Assembly (NCBI GenBank): GCA_017458585.1
Contig: JAFTAJ010000038.1
Span: 1-64,000 of the forward strand
DNA: 64,000 nt
Reading direction: 5' to 3'
From: Bacteroidaceae bacterium
GTDB lineage: Bacteria; Bacteroidota; Bacteroidia; Bacteroidales; Bacteroidaceae
The notes below the pieces were generated by a model. The model had not been told where the DNA came from. It saw nothing but the letters and a program-made list of their open reading frames with translations, and did not search any database. The position numbers and the translations under genes were made by a program. Shown here piece after piece: positions 1-8,981 of this stretch; position 1 is the stretch's first letter, and each line of letters begins with the position of its first letter.

Positions 1-176
1 CTACGCAAGCTAGAAGTTAAAGAAGTTAAAGAAGTTAACGCTTGCTACGCAAGCTAGAAGTTAAAGAAGTTAAAGAAGTTAACGCTTGCTACGCAAGCTA
101 GAAGTTAAAGAAGTTAAAGAAGTTAACGCTTGCTACGCAAGCTAGAAGTTAAAGAAGTTAAAGAAGTTAAAGAAGT
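1..176. repeat. 44-bp tandem repeat, three full copies plus a partial
   Basis: Units start at 1, 45, 89 and 133. Each holds a hairpin core (GCTTGC-TAC-GCAAGC across the unit junction) followed by an internal 9-bp repeat of the type GAAGTTAAA. The fourth copy runs on with extra GAAGTTAAA steps. Related GTTAACTTCT pieces recur at 19155-19275. The stretch 177-332 has no gene that I can see; it holds GCGAAGCG and GAGCATTGC fragments of the same kind. Confidence 0.9.
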
Positions 177-332
177 CGTCGAGCGAAGCGATAACTACTT
201 AAAAATAATTGAGCATTGCCGCTTCGCTCTCGAGCCTTTTAACGTCAGCCCGCGCCTAAAGAGCATCCTTGCTCTTTCGAGACGGCGCGACCACTGACAA
301 GGCTCTCGCGATATTCTATTGAAGATTGAACA

Positions 333-821
333 TTGAAACGGATTCTACTACTGTCGGACACCCATGGGTATTGGGACGCGCGTTTTGCGGAGTATATCGC
401 GCCGTGTGACGAGGTGTGGCACGCGGGGGATATGTGCAGCTACGAGCATGCGCAGCGGTTTGCGGAGCTGAAGCCGCTGCGTGCTGTGTGCGGCAACTGT
501 GACGGCGGTGACCTGCGTAGACTCTATCCCGAGGTGCTGCGCTGGCGCTGCGAAGAGGTGGAGGTGCTGATGAAGCATATAGGGGGCTACCCCGGGCACT
601 ACGACCGCAGCGTGTTGCCGTATCTGAACCCCGCTCCCGCTCTGTTCATCTCCGGCCACAGCCATATTCTCAAGGTGCAGTATGACGAGCGGCTGCAGCT
701 GCTTCATATCAATCCCGGTGCAGCGGGACTGCAGGGGTGGCAGAGTGTGCGCACTCTCGTCCGCTTCACTATCGACGGGGCGGACATAAAGGACCTTGAG
801 GTGATTGAGTTAGGAAAATAA
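333..821 (+). CDS. YfcE/MJ0936-type metallophosphoesterase
   Basis: Predicted cytosolic calcineurin-like phosphodiesterase of 162 aa, a normal length for the YfcE family, which hydrolyses small phosphodiesters using two bound metals. The metal-binding signature is complete: SDTH at residues 8-11, AGD at 31-33, GNCD at 54-57, H82 and GHSH at 108-111. The start is TTG at 333, placing the D-x-H motif right at the N-terminus as expected; no better upstream start is visible. It probably shares a transcript with the histidine phosphatase 20 bp downstream. The physiological substrate cannot be read from sequence. Confidence 0.88.
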   Translation: MKRILLLSDTHGYWDARFAEYIAPCDEVWHAGDMCSYEHAQRFAELKPLRAVCGNCDGGDLRRLYPEVLRWRCEEVEVLMKHIGGYPGHYDRSVLPYLNPAPALFISGHSHILKVQYDERLQLLHINPGAAGLQGWQSVRTLVRFTIDGADIKDLEVIELGK

Positions 822-841
822 TAACCGTAAAACAATAAACG

Positions 842-2128
842 ATGAAAAGAATTATTTTAGTTTTTTCATTGCTTCCTGTGCTGTTGTATGCGCAAAGCCC
901 TCAGCAGGAAATCTATGACAACCCGAATCTGTCGGGCAGTAATTATGTTGCCTACCGCACACCGACATGGAAGCTGACTCCCAAGCCTAAGGGCTACGAG
1001 CCTTTCTATGTCAGCCACTATGCCCGTCACGGCTCACGCTGGCTGTGCGGCAGCGGGGAGTACGCCTATCCTGTTGACAGGCTGCGCAAGGCAGACAAGT
1101 ATGGCAAACTCACCCCCGAAGGGCAGGAGGTGTTGCGCCGTCTGGAGTACATACAGTCCACCAGCATCAAGCGATGCGGTGACCTGACCACGGTGGGCGA
1201 ACGCCAGCACCATGGTATAGGCAGGCGGTTGGCTGAAAACTTCCCGGAGGTGTTCAAGGCCAAGAACACACAGATAGACGCCCGCAGTACGGTAGTGAGG
1301 CGCTGTATCATCAGTATGATTGCTGAGTGCGAGGAGCTGGCGGCAGCAAATCCTAAAGCCCGCTTCCACAACGATACGAGCGACAGCCTGCAGTATTATC
1401 TCAATCAGGGGGCAACTCCTAAGATGGAGAAGATACAGCAGAACCTCAGCAGTGTGGAGAACGAATGGTATGGCAAGCTCTTCAAACCTGAACGCCTTAT
1501 GCAGTATCTCTTCAACGACCAGCAGTTTGTGCGCGATAGTCTGGGTAGCCGCAAAGACCTTATGTGGTATATTTTTAATGTGGCACGCGGTATGCAGAGC
1601 CACGACTACACGGGCACTGACCTATGGTACATCTTCACAAAGGAAGAGATATTTGATATGTGGAAGTATGACAATATCTCATGGTACTGCAGCTACGGCG
1701 CGTCGGTGGAGAATCCCGAGGCTCCCTTCTCGCAGTACAATCTGCTGCGGAACATTCTCAACACTGCTGACACCATCGTCAACAACCGTAACTACCACGG
1801 AGCCACCATGCGCTTCGGCCACGAGGTGTGTGTGCTCCCCCTCGCTTGCCTGATGGAGCTTGGCGAGGCGGGAGCAAAGATCAGCACCAAGGACTTCGAG
1901 ACACTGCACGAGCATTTCCGCAACTACAACATCTTCCCGATGGCCGGCAATGTGCAACTCATATTCTACCGCCACAAGAAAGGTCGCGGCCCGCTGCTGG
2001 TAAAGGCTCTGCTCAACGAGAAGGAGGTGACTATCGCTGACCTCAAGACCGACCGCTTCCCTTACTATAAGTGGTCGGACGTGGAGCAGTACTATCGTAA
2101 CAAGCTCAACAGCTACGAACAATACTAA
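842..2128 (+). CDS. Secreted histidine acid phosphatase (MINPP/phytase-like)
   Basis: A 428-aa exported phosphomonoesterase of the histidine-phosphatase clade 2. A signal peptide (residues 1-18, ending ...LLYAQ) is followed by the catalytic RHGSRW motif at 62-67 (H63 is the expected phospho-acceptor) and the HE proton-donor pair at H327-E328. Members in gut Bacteroidetes include multiple inositol polyphosphate phosphatases that release phosphate from phytate; that substrate is inferred from the family. The gene follows the metallophosphatase closely. It ends only 2 bp before the convergent gdhA stop, so there is no room for a terminator between them. Confidence 0.85.
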   Translation: MKRIILVFSLLPVLLYAQSPQQEIYDNPNLSGSNYVAYRTPTWKLTPKPKGYEPFYVSHYARHGSRWLCGSGEYAYPVDRLRKADKYGKLTPEGQEVLRRLEYIQSTSIKRCGDLTTVGERQHHGIGRRLAENFPEVFKAKNTQIDARSTVVRRCIISMIAECEELAAANPKARFHNDTSDSLQYYLNQGATPKMEKIQQNLSSVENEWYGKLFKPERLMQYLFNDQQFVRDSLGSRKDLMWYIFNVARGMQSHDYTGTDLWYIFTKEEIFDMWKYDNISWYCSYGASVENPEAPFSQYNLLRNILNTADTIVNNRNYHGATMRFGHEVCVLPLACLMELGEAGAKISTKDFETLHEHFRNYNIFPMAGNVQLIFYRHKKGRGPLLVKALLNEKEVTIADLKTDRFPYYKWSDVEQYYRNKLNSYEQY

Positions 2129-2130
2129 TA

Positions 2131-3468
2131 CTAAACAATGCCCTGAGCCATCATGGCCTTGGCCACTTTGATGAAACCGGCTATGTTGGCGCCCTTCACA
2201 TAGTTGACGTAGCCATCGGCCTCGGTGCCGTATTTGAGGCAGTTGGCATGGATGTCCTCCATGATGATGTGGAGACGACGGTCAACTTCTTCGGCAGTCC
2301 AGGAGAGACGCTCGGAGTTCTGGCTCATCTCAAGGCCGCTGACGCTCACGCCGCCTGCATTGGCAGCCTTGCCTGGAGCGTAGAGGATCTTGGCACGCTG
2401 GAAGACGCGGATGGCTCCGGGGGTGGAGGGCATGTTGGCGCCTTCGCTGACGGCGATGACACCATTGTTGACGAGTGCCTGTGCAGCCTCCTCGCTTATC
2501 TCATTTTGAGTGGCGGAGGGAAGGGCGATGTCGGCCTTCTCGTTCCAGGGCTTCTGACCGGCCACATACTTGGCGGTGGGGTAGTGGTCGATATACTCGC
2601 GGATGCGGCCACGGTAGATATTCTTGAGCTCCATGATGTAGTCGAGCTTGGCGCGGTCGATGCCGTCGGGGTCGTAGATGTAGCCGTCGCTATCGCTCAT
2701 GGTGAGGACCTTGCCGCCGAGCTGCAGCACCTTCTCCGCCGTGTATTGTGCCACATTGCCTGCACCGCTGATGAGCACCGTCTTGCCCTCTACGCTGTCG
2801 CCCTTGGTCTTGAGCATCTCCTGTAGGAAATAGACATTGCCGTAGCCCGTAGCCTCAGGGCGGATAAGGGAGCCTCCAAACTCGCGGCCCTTGCCGGTGA
2901 GCACGCCGCTGAACTCGCGGGTGAGCTTCTTGTACATACCAAACATGTAGCCCACCTCGCGACCTCCAACACCGATGTCGCCTGCGGGCACGTCAACGTC
3001 GGGACCAATGTTGCGGGTGAGCTCAAGCATGAAGGCCTGGCAGAAGCGCATCACCTCGGCATTGCTCTTGCCGCGGGGCGAGAAGTCGCTGCCGCCCTTG
3101 GCACCACCCATGGGCAGAGTGGTGAGGGAGTTCTTGAAGGTCTGCTCAAAGGCGAGGAACTTAAGGATGCCGAGGTTGACGGAGGCGTGGAAGCGTATGC
3201 CGCCCTTGTAGGGGCCGATGGCATTGTTGTGCTGCACGCGGTAGCCCATGTTGGTCTGAATGTTGCCGCTGTCGTCCTGCCAGCTTACGCGGAAGGTGTA
3301 GATGCGGTCGGGGATGCAGAGTCGCTCAATGAGATTGGCCTTGTCAAACTCAGGATGTTTATTGTATTCCTCTTCAATAGTGGAGAGTACTTCTTCCACA
3401 GCCTGGTGATACTCGGGTTCGCCGGGAAATCTCTGTCTCAGATCGTCTAATACTTTTTGTGCGTTCAT
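2131..3468 (-). CDS. gdhA: Glutamate dehydrogenase (hexameric, GdhA)
   Basis: A 445-aa enzyme that interconverts 2-oxoglutarate plus ammonia and glutamate, a main entry of ammonia into metabolism in Bacteroidales. Visible landmarks are GPYKGG at 85-90, the catalytic-lysine motif GGAKGG at 121-126 (K124), a PAGDIGVGGREVG segment and a Rossmann ISGAGNVAQ loop near 234. Length fits the 440-450 aa small hexameric class. Cofactor (NADPH versus NADH) is not certain from sequence, though the small type is usually NADP-linked. A TAATTTTG promoter box lies upstream at 3507-3514. Confidence 0.96.
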   Translation of the reverse strand: MNAQKVLDDLRQRFPGEPEYHQAVEEVLSTIEEEYNKHPEFDKANLIERLCIPDRIYTFRVSWQDDSGNIQTNMGYRVQHNNAIGPYKGGIRFHASVNLGILKFLAFEQTFKNSLTTLPMGGAKGGSDFSPRGKSNAEVMRFCQAFMLELTRNIGPDVDVPAGDIGVGGREVGYMFGMYKKLTREFSGVLTGKGREFGGSLIRPEATGYGNVYFLQEMLKTKGDSVEGKTVLISGAGNVAQYTAEKVLQLGGKVLTMSDSDGYIYDPDGIDRAKLDYIMELKNIYRGRIREYIDHYPTAKYVAGQKPWNEKADIALPSATQNEISEEAAQALVNNGVIAVSEGANMPSTPGAIRVFQRAKILYAPGKAANAGGVSVSGLEMSQNSERLSWTAEEVDRRLHIIMEDIHANCLKYGTEADGYVNYVKGANIAGFIKVAKAMMAQGIV

Positions 3469-3506
3469 AATGTGGAAGGTTATAAAAATAAAGTTCTTGT
3501 CTGTTG

Positions 3507-3514
3507 CAAAATTA
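3507..3514 (-). promoter_or_regulatory. Bacteroidetes -7 box upstream of gdhA
   Basis: The minus strand reads TAATTTTG followed by C, matching the TAnnTTTG consensus, about 40 bp before the gdhA start codon. Confidence 0.6.
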
Positions 3515-3645
3515 CAATATAATTAGGAATGAGGAATTAGAAATTAGGAATTAGGAGTAAGGAGGATTAGGAAAAATATAACATAAAACGACAGAAAGAA
3601 AGTTTTCTGCCGCTTTTTTAATACGAACATTACAAAAAATGGATT

Positions 3646-4569
3646 CTAAAGTGCGAGTCGCCAGAGGCCTGGCACTCCCCATGCGCTGAGCCGATAGAGG
3701 AGGGGTAGGCGCAGTCGGTCGAGGAGGGTGCGTACGGTGAGGTCTATACTATTATATATAAGGTGTGCCCCTTGGCGGTTGCCCTCATGGCGTACATGTC
3801 CGGCGTAGAGAGCTTTGCGGCTGTTGAGAGAACGTAGTAGTCGAACTTTGGCCTTAGAACTCTCGAACTGTACGATGTCCTTTTCTATCGCTCCATGCGT
3901 AGCGAGTATTCTCTCTACGCGGTCGGCGAAGCGTGTGCCGGTGATGCTGTTGCCGTGCGTGTGAATTCTGTGGTATGTGCCGTCGAGCCATGCCACGGTG
4001 GGCTGGGCGAGGAGGATGCGAAACGCCCACTCGAAGTCTATCCAGTAGCGGAGGTCCTCGTTCCAGCGTGCATGAGCCACGGCAAACTCGCGGCGCAGGA
4101 AGAGCGAGACGGTGGCGAAGTTGTTGGCTACTATCTGATAGCGCGGGTCGGCGGTGCGCACTATGTGGCGCGGCGTTATCTTGCCCTCGGGACTGATATA
4201 GTTAACCTGCAATGCCACGGCATCGACATCCTGCCGGCTGGCGAGTGCCTCTGCCTTGGCCAGCATGTCGGGGCTTATTTCGTCGTCGGAGTCAAAGAAA
4301 TAGATATACTCGCCGGTGGCAGCGTCGAGTCCCCGATTGCGTGCAGCTGCAGCGCCGTGCTTGGTCTCGGTGAGCAGCGTGGCGCTGATATTGCCTGCAT
4401 CGCTGTTGGTTTCGTCCACAAAGGTCTGGAGCATGGCGCGGGTGTCGGCATCGCTATTGTTGTCGACGAGTAAAAGCTCTATCTGGCATCCCTTTATGTT
4501 GCGTATGCTCTGGAAGAGGCGCGGCAACAGTTCCTTGCGGTTGTGGACGGGGATTATCAGGCTAAGCAT
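3646..4569 (-). CDS. Family 2 glycosyltransferase
   Basis: A 307-aa GT-A fold glycosyltransferase. The N-terminus shows the nucleotide-sugar binding start (LIIPVHNRKELL, 4-15) and the metal-binding DSD at 93-95 within FFDSDDE. It probably adds a sugar to a cell-surface glycan; acceptor and donor are unknown. Around residues 230-243 the protein reads FESSKAKVR. The underlying DNA (about 3838-3878, TTCGAGAGTTCTAAGG... on the minus strand) is the same short GAACTCTC/GAACTTT repeat found elsewhere in the window, so this segment may be a repeat-derived insertion. It stands alone, with a repeat array upstream. Confidence 0.85.
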   Translation of the reverse strand: MLSLIIPVHNRKELLPRLFQSIRNIKGCQIELLLVDNNSDADTRAMLQTFVDETNSDAGNISATLLTETKHGAAAARNRGLDAATGEYIYFFDSDDEISPDMLAKAEALASRQDVDAVALQVNYISPEGKITPRHIVRTADPRYQIVANNFATVSLFLRREFAVAHARWNEDLRYWIDFEWAFRILLAQPTVAWLDGTYHRIHTHGNSITGTRFADRVERILATHGAIEKDIVQFESSKAKVRLLRSLNSRKALYAGHVRHEGNRQGAHLIYNSIDLTVRTLLDRLRLPLLYRLSAWGVPGLWRLAL

Positions 4570-4613
4570 TTGACTAATTTACGATTTATTTACTATTTAA
4601 TTATTTAGCTATT

Positions 4614-5045
4614 CTGTCACCCCTTCGGGGTTATTTTTGTCTAACGTCTATTGCAGGGGTTTGTTTCCTTTGGAAACTTCACCACCTGCCTGTTATCTGA
4701 CACCCCTTCGGGGTTATGTTTCGTTTGTGTCCTTACCGGGGGTTGTACCCCCGTCTGTTATCTGACACCCCTTCGGGGTTATGTTTTGTTTGTGTCCGTA
4801 CCGGGGGTTATACCCCCGTCTGTTATCTGACACCCCTTCGGGGTTATGTTTTGTTTGTGTCCTTACCGGGGGTTATACCCCCGTCTGTTATCTGACACCC
4901 CTTCGGGGTTATGTTTTGTTTGTGTCCTTACCGGGGGTTATACCCCCGTCTGTTATCTGTCGTGCCTACGGCACTTAACTCCTAAATGTGTTTTTCAGGT
5001 TTTTGTTTAATTTCTGTGAAATCTGTGCTTTCTGTGTGAGTTTAT
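4614..5045. repeat. 65-bp tandem repeat within an inverted composite repeat
   Basis: Four units with an exact 65-bp period start at 4697, 4762, 4827 and 4892. Each contains two hairpins (ACCCCTTCGGGGT and ACCGGGGGTTATACCCCCGT). A diverged copy precedes them at 4614-4696. After the array come a GTGCCTACGGCAC hairpin, TTAACTCCTAAATGTG, TTTTTCAGGTTTTTG and a CACAGA-rich tail. The same modules occur in opposite orientation at 9610-9990 and 58600-58960, and in part at 5937-5995. No gene lies in 4570-5064. Confidence 0.9.
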
Positions 5046-5064
5046 ATTTTTCAATCTTCAATCT

Positions 5065-5808
5065 TCAATTTTCAATGTTCAGCGCCTCAAGTACCTCTAT
5101 CTTGCCGATGTCGGTGAGGGTGAGGTCGGGCTGTATGTAGCCGCGGATATCGAGGGTGCGGCAGTTGGCGATGTAGAAGTCGATGATGCTGAATATGGGA
5201 GGCCAGTCGGACATGCGGTCGATGAGGTCTTTGCTGACGACGTGGATGCCGGAGAAGGCGAGCCGTTGGCAGTGGTCGGGGTGCAGGTCGGGGTAGGGTG
5301 TGCGCACTTCGCCAGTCTTGATGTTCTGCCATCCCACGAGTCGCATGTCATGGTCGAAGAGCAGGTAGCGGCTTGTCTGCCGCTCACTGACCAGCAATAG
5401 GGCATCGGCTCCGCCTATTGAGTGGTATAGTTCGTCAAGCCGTGCATTGCTGATGATATCGACATTGTGGATGAGCACGGGAGCATCATCATGGGCGAAG
5501 AGCAGCGTGGCGGCCTTGCGCAGTCCGCCGCCAGTGTCGAGCAGCTGGTCACTCTCGTCGCTGATGCTGAAGTGCAGATGGTTAGCGGCGGCCCATTCGG
5601 CAAAGGGCCCGCCCTGAATATAGTCTTTTATCTGCTGCGCGAAGTGGTGGACATTGACCGTGAGGTCGCGGAATCCCTCGCTGGCAAGCCGTTCGGCCAC
5701 ATGCCACAGTAGGCTCTTCCCCCGCAGTTGCACCAATGCCTTGGGACGGTCGTTGGTGAGCGGGGCGAGTCGTGTGCCGAGTCCGGCAGCAAAGATCATG
5801 GCTTTCAT
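5065..5808 (-). CDS. Sugar-1-phosphate nucleotidyltransferase
   Basis: A 247-aa nucleotidyltransferase of the NTP_transferase family (MurU/HddC/RmlA relatives), which couples a sugar 1-phosphate to an NTP. The signature AAGLGTRLAPLTNDRPKA at residues 7-24 holds the nucleotide-binding G-x-G-T-R and the catalytic lysine. IHNVDI near residue 106 provides the metal-binding aspartate. The length fits the short single-domain type without a left-handed beta-helix. It could be a MurU-like enzyme of cell-wall recycling or a heptose-1-phosphate nucleotidyltransferase; no neighbouring sugar kinase helps to decide. Confidence 0.85.
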   Translation of the reverse strand: MKAMIFAAGLGTRLAPLTNDRPKALVQLRGKSLLWHVAERLASEGFRDLTVNVHHFAQQIKDYIQGGPFAEWAAANHLHFSISDESDQLLDTGGGLRKAATLLFAHDDAPVLIHNVDIISNARLDELYHSIGGADALLLVSERQTSRYLLFDHDMRLVGWQNIKTGEVRTPYPDLHPDHCQRLAFSGIHVVSKDLIDRMSDWPPIFSIIDFYIANCRTLDIRGYIQPDLTLTDIGKIEVLEALNIEN

Positions 5809-5936
5809 CAGTAACTATTCACATTTTACATCTTTATTACACCCCCCCTCGGCCTTTGGCCACCAGCTTAGCTGGTCTTTCCAAATCTATTTTCCCCAGA
5901 GGGGACCCCGCTAGCTTAGGGGGAGAATTTTGGGGG

Positions 5937-5995
5937 AACTCCGTACCGGGGGTTGCACCCCCGTCTGTTATCTGTCGTGCCTTCGGCACTTTACA
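5937..5995. repeat. Fragment of the composite intergenic repeat
   Basis: This stretch repeats the module ACCGGGGGTTGCACCCCCGT, then CTGTTATCTGTCGTGCC and a GTGCCTTCGGCAC-type hairpin, as at 4930-4980. The stretch before it (5840-5936) is a patchwork of CTCGGCCTTTGGCC and CTAGCTTAGGGGGAG pieces that also appear at 12525-12600 and 14920-14970. Confidence 0.8.
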
Positions 5996-8959
5996 TCATA
6001 CATCTCTCTTCATGACTACCGCCTGTCGGTGGAGTCCGTCAACCATTATGGTGAGGGGCTTGTCGAGGCGTACATGGCGCAGGTGGGGTGTCTCCGTCAG
6101 TGCCGGGAGGGCGTTGAGGGTATCTTCATCATAGAGCCCCTCGCCCTTGAAGGCGTTGATGGTGAGGTAGCTCACTCCGAGCGAGGTGAGGTTTTGGAAG
6201 AAGTGGGTGCCCTGCGAGGGGTCAACCTGATAGTTGCCGAGTCCTGCTTCTACGATGACGCGTGCGGCGGAGATATTAGGCCACTTCACCGGTATGCCGA
6301 GCCAGGGGTCGCTGCTGCCCCAGCGTCCGGGACCGATATATATGCAGTGGCGTTCCTCGGCGAGTAGCTTGGTGTTGATCTCGCTTATCTCGTCGGCTAT
6401 GCGAGGATTGTCCTGTGGGTTGTAGTCGGCGGTCTTGACGTAGATGATGTCGCAGATATCGTTGCTCACATCATGGCCAATGGCATTGTTGGAGCGCAGC
6501 AGGCAGTCGCTGTCGGGTATGGTGGCCAGGTCGGTGCCGATGCTCATGCGGTTGTCCACCATGGGGCGTATCTGCAAGAGATAGAACTCGCCGGTGCGGT
6601 CAGCGTGCAGATTGACGGCAAACTCTATCTCGACGGGGCGTCGCATGGCCTCGGAGCCATAGCGGAGCACCCGCTGCATCACCTCCGGCAGTGGGAACAC
6701 ACCATTCTGCAGTACGCCGCTGAAGGAGATAATCTTGCGGTTGCGCCCCTCGTAGTAGCCGTCGTAAATCTGCTGGTCTTGCGGCATGTAGGTGGAGCAG
6801 ACGTAGCGCAGTGTGTCGTCCTGTTCAGCGTCCTTGATGGGGAGTCGCTTGAGATTGAATCCCTCGTCGGTGCGGAACTGTAGGTCGGTGCTGCTCATGT
6901 CGAGAGCGAGGAAGTGCGTCTGGGTATCGCGCAGTGCCATATCTATGTCGCTCATCTGCATTATGTGGCCGGGGCGTGCGGGACTGACGCGCAGGGCCAC
7001 TCCGCCGTCAACGATATATTTGCCCAGTCCGAAGGCGAGCGAGACGGTGCCCTCCTCGGGCTTCTCCTCGCCAATGGGGTAGTAGTTGATGCTGCGTGCC
7101 ACGCCGCTGATGACGGGATAGAAGCGGTCGCCATGCTTTTCGCCTACCACCACTTGCAGGATGACCGCCATCTTTTCTTGGTCGATGACATTCTGTGTGG
7201 CGGTCATATAGTCTTTGCTGGCTTTGAAATAGACGGAGGCATACACCGACTTGATGGCCGAGGCCAAGAGGTGCAGACGGTCGTCCAGGCTCTCCACGGA
7301 GGGAATCATATAGGTGGAATACACTCCGGCGAACGGCTGGTAGTGGGCATCCTCCAGCAGTGAGGAGGAGCGCACGGCGATGGGGTCTTTCACCACCTGT
7401 AGGAATACCTTGAGGTCGTTGAGCAGATGCTGGGGCAGTGGACAGCTGACGAAGCGGTCGAGCAGCTGCTGGTCAGAGTAGTCGTCGCTGAGAGCAGCCT
7501 GGTAGAGGTTGTTGCTGTCCATGAAGTCGTCAAACACATCCGTACACAGCACCACCGTCTTGGGAATCATCACCGGTGCCACGCTGTTTATCTCGGTGTG
7601 CTTCTGCATGATATGGTCGAGGAAGGCGAGACCGCGGCCCTTGCCTCCCAGTGAGCCCTCGCCGATGCGGGCGAAGTTGCTGTATTGGTCGAAGCGGTCC
7701 TGCTGAAAGACAGCCACCACGCCCTTGTTTTTCATCTGGCGATATGCCACGATAGCTTCAAAGATGAGGCGGCGGTGAGCATCGAGCTCCTGCACCGATT
7801 TGAGCGACATGGCCTTCACGATGTCGGAGAGTCCAAACAGTGCCCTCGAGCTGAGCCATCGGCTCACATTGTTGCGCCTGATATGCCAGAGGAAGGACTC
7901 CTTGGGCACAGTCATGATATGATTCTGCAGGTCGCGAAGGTTGCGCACACGCAGCACCTCCTCATGCGTCTTGGGGTCGCGGAACACAAAGTCGCCGAAG
8001 CCGAAGTACATCCTCAGCACATCGCGGAGGTCCTGCTCCATCTTCTTCGAGTTCTTGTCGATGAAGTGGTAGCCCAGCTCCCATGCCTTGTCGCGATTGC
8101 CAATCTCTGAGCTCTCGATGATGAGTGGGATGTAGGGATCGTTGGCCCTGATGGCTTGGCACAGCTTGAAGCCTGCCTGCTCGTCTTTCTCGTCGTCGCT
8201 CGGATTGGCACCCTTCACGGGATGCAGCGGGAATTTGCAGTCGCTGATGATGCCGAGGGCATTGTTGGAGAAGCGGCTGTAGATGTCCCATGCCTCGTCG
8301 TAGTTGCGCGCCAGCACTATCTTGGGGCGACCCCTCATGCGCAGTTTCTCGAGCGAGGTGTTGAGGGCCTCGGTGGCGAACTCCAGACTCTGGTGGAGCA
8401 CAAACTTGTAGAGCGAGGGGAGTATTGACGAGTAGAAGCGTATATTGTCCTCCACCAGCATAATCATCTGCACACCGGCGCTGATGTCGTGCTCCAGGTT
8501 CATGCGGTCCTCGATGAGCTTGATGATGGTGATGAGCAGGTCGGTGTTGCCCAGCCAGCAGAACACATACTCGAAGATGCTGAGGTCGATGTCCTGCATG
8601 CGGGCTGTGATGCCGTGGCTGAACGGGGTGAGCACCACCATAGGTATGGCTTTGTAGCGCGTCTTGATGTTGCGCGCCATGTCGAAGACATCGTTGTCGT
8701 CGCCAGCTGTGCGCGACGGCATGCATATCACGAGGTCTATCTCGCCGTTGGCGAGGTGAGTCTCGGCCTCCTGCTCGGTGCTGACCTGTATGAAGCGGGG
8801 CGGGAAGGACAGTCCGAGGCGGGCGTACTCCTGGAAGATTTTCTCATCCACACGGCCGTCGTCCTCCAGCATAAACGCATCGTAGGGATTAGCCACGATG
8901 AGCACATTGCAGATGCGGCGCTGCATGAGTTCGGTGAACTTGGTATTCTTGAGTTGCAT
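5996..8959 (-). CDS. Receiver-like / PEP-pyruvate-binding (ATP-grasp) protein
   Basis: A 987-aa cytosolic protein. The N-terminus holds two receiver-like segments: NVLIVANPYD from about residue 18, and MIMLVEDNIR from about 165 followed by an IIESSEIGNRDKAWELG stretch. The C-terminal half matches the nucleotide-binding domain of PEP synthase and pyruvate phosphate dikinase: GEGSLGGKGRGL near 436, PIAVRSSSLLEDAHYQPFAG near 525-545 with the conserved arginine, and QIRPM near 796. I find no TGG-x-TSH swivelling phosphohistidine segment and no PEP-utilising TIM barrel, so it is not a complete PEP synthase. Similar proteins are common in Bacteroidetes and are, to my knowledge, uncharacterised. A role in a phosphotransfer or signalling step is inference only. 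Confidence 0.85.
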   Translation of the reverse strand: MQLKNTKFTELMQRRICNVLIVANPYDAFMLEDDGRVDEKIFQEYARLGLSFPPRFIQVSTEQEAETHLANGEIDLVICMPSRTAGDDNDVFDMARNIKTRYKAIPMVVLTPFSHGITARMQDIDLSIFEYVFCWLGNTDLLITIIKLIEDRMNLEHDISAGVQMIMLVEDNIRFYSSILPSLYKFVLHQSLEFATEALNTSLEKLRMRGRPKIVLARNYDEAWDIYSRFSNNALGIISDCKFPLHPVKGANPSDDEKDEQAGFKLCQAIRANDPYIPLIIESSEIGNRDKAWELGYHFIDKNSKKMEQDLRDVLRMYFGFGDFVFRDPKTHEEVLRVRNLRDLQNHIMTVPKESFLWHIRRNNVSRWLSSRALFGLSDIVKAMSLKSVQELDAHRRLIFEAIVAYRQMKNKGVVAVFQQDRFDQYSNFARIGEGSLGGKGRGLAFLDHIMQKHTEINSVAPVMIPKTVVLCTDVFDDFMDSNNLYQAALSDDYSDQQLLDRFVSCPLPQHLLNDLKVFLQVVKDPIAVRSSSLLEDAHYQPFAGVYSTYMIPSVESLDDRLHLLASAIKSVYASVYFKASKDYMTATQNVIDQEKMAVILQVVVGEKHGDRFYPVISGVARSINYYPIGEEKPEEGTVSLAFGLGKYIVDGGVALRVSPARPGHIMQMSDIDMALRDTQTHFLALDMSSTDLQFRTDEGFNLKRLPIKDAEQDDTLRYVCSTYMPQDQQIYDGYYEGRNRKIISFSGVLQNGVFPLPEVMQRVLRYGSEAMRRPVEIEFAVNLHADRTGEFYLLQIRPMVDNRMSIGTDLATIPDSDCLLRSNNAIGHDVSNDICDIIYVKTADYNPQDNPRIADEISEINTKLLAEERHCIYIGPGRWGSSDPWLGIPVKWPNISAARVIVEAGLGNYQVDPSQGTHFFQNLTSLGVSYLTINAFKGEGLYDEDTLNALPALTETPHLRHVRLDKPLTIMVDGLHRQAVVMKRDV

Positions 8960-8981
8960 CGTCTGTTTTTCAATTTAACTG

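Noticed and set aside
4697-4956. Possible CRISPR array
   Set aside because: The 65-bp units are contiguous and repeat throughout; there are no unique spacers and no cas genes nearby.
4781-4978. 65-aa frame over the 65-bp repeat
   Set aside because: Created by the repeat itself; no start signal or conserved protein pattern.
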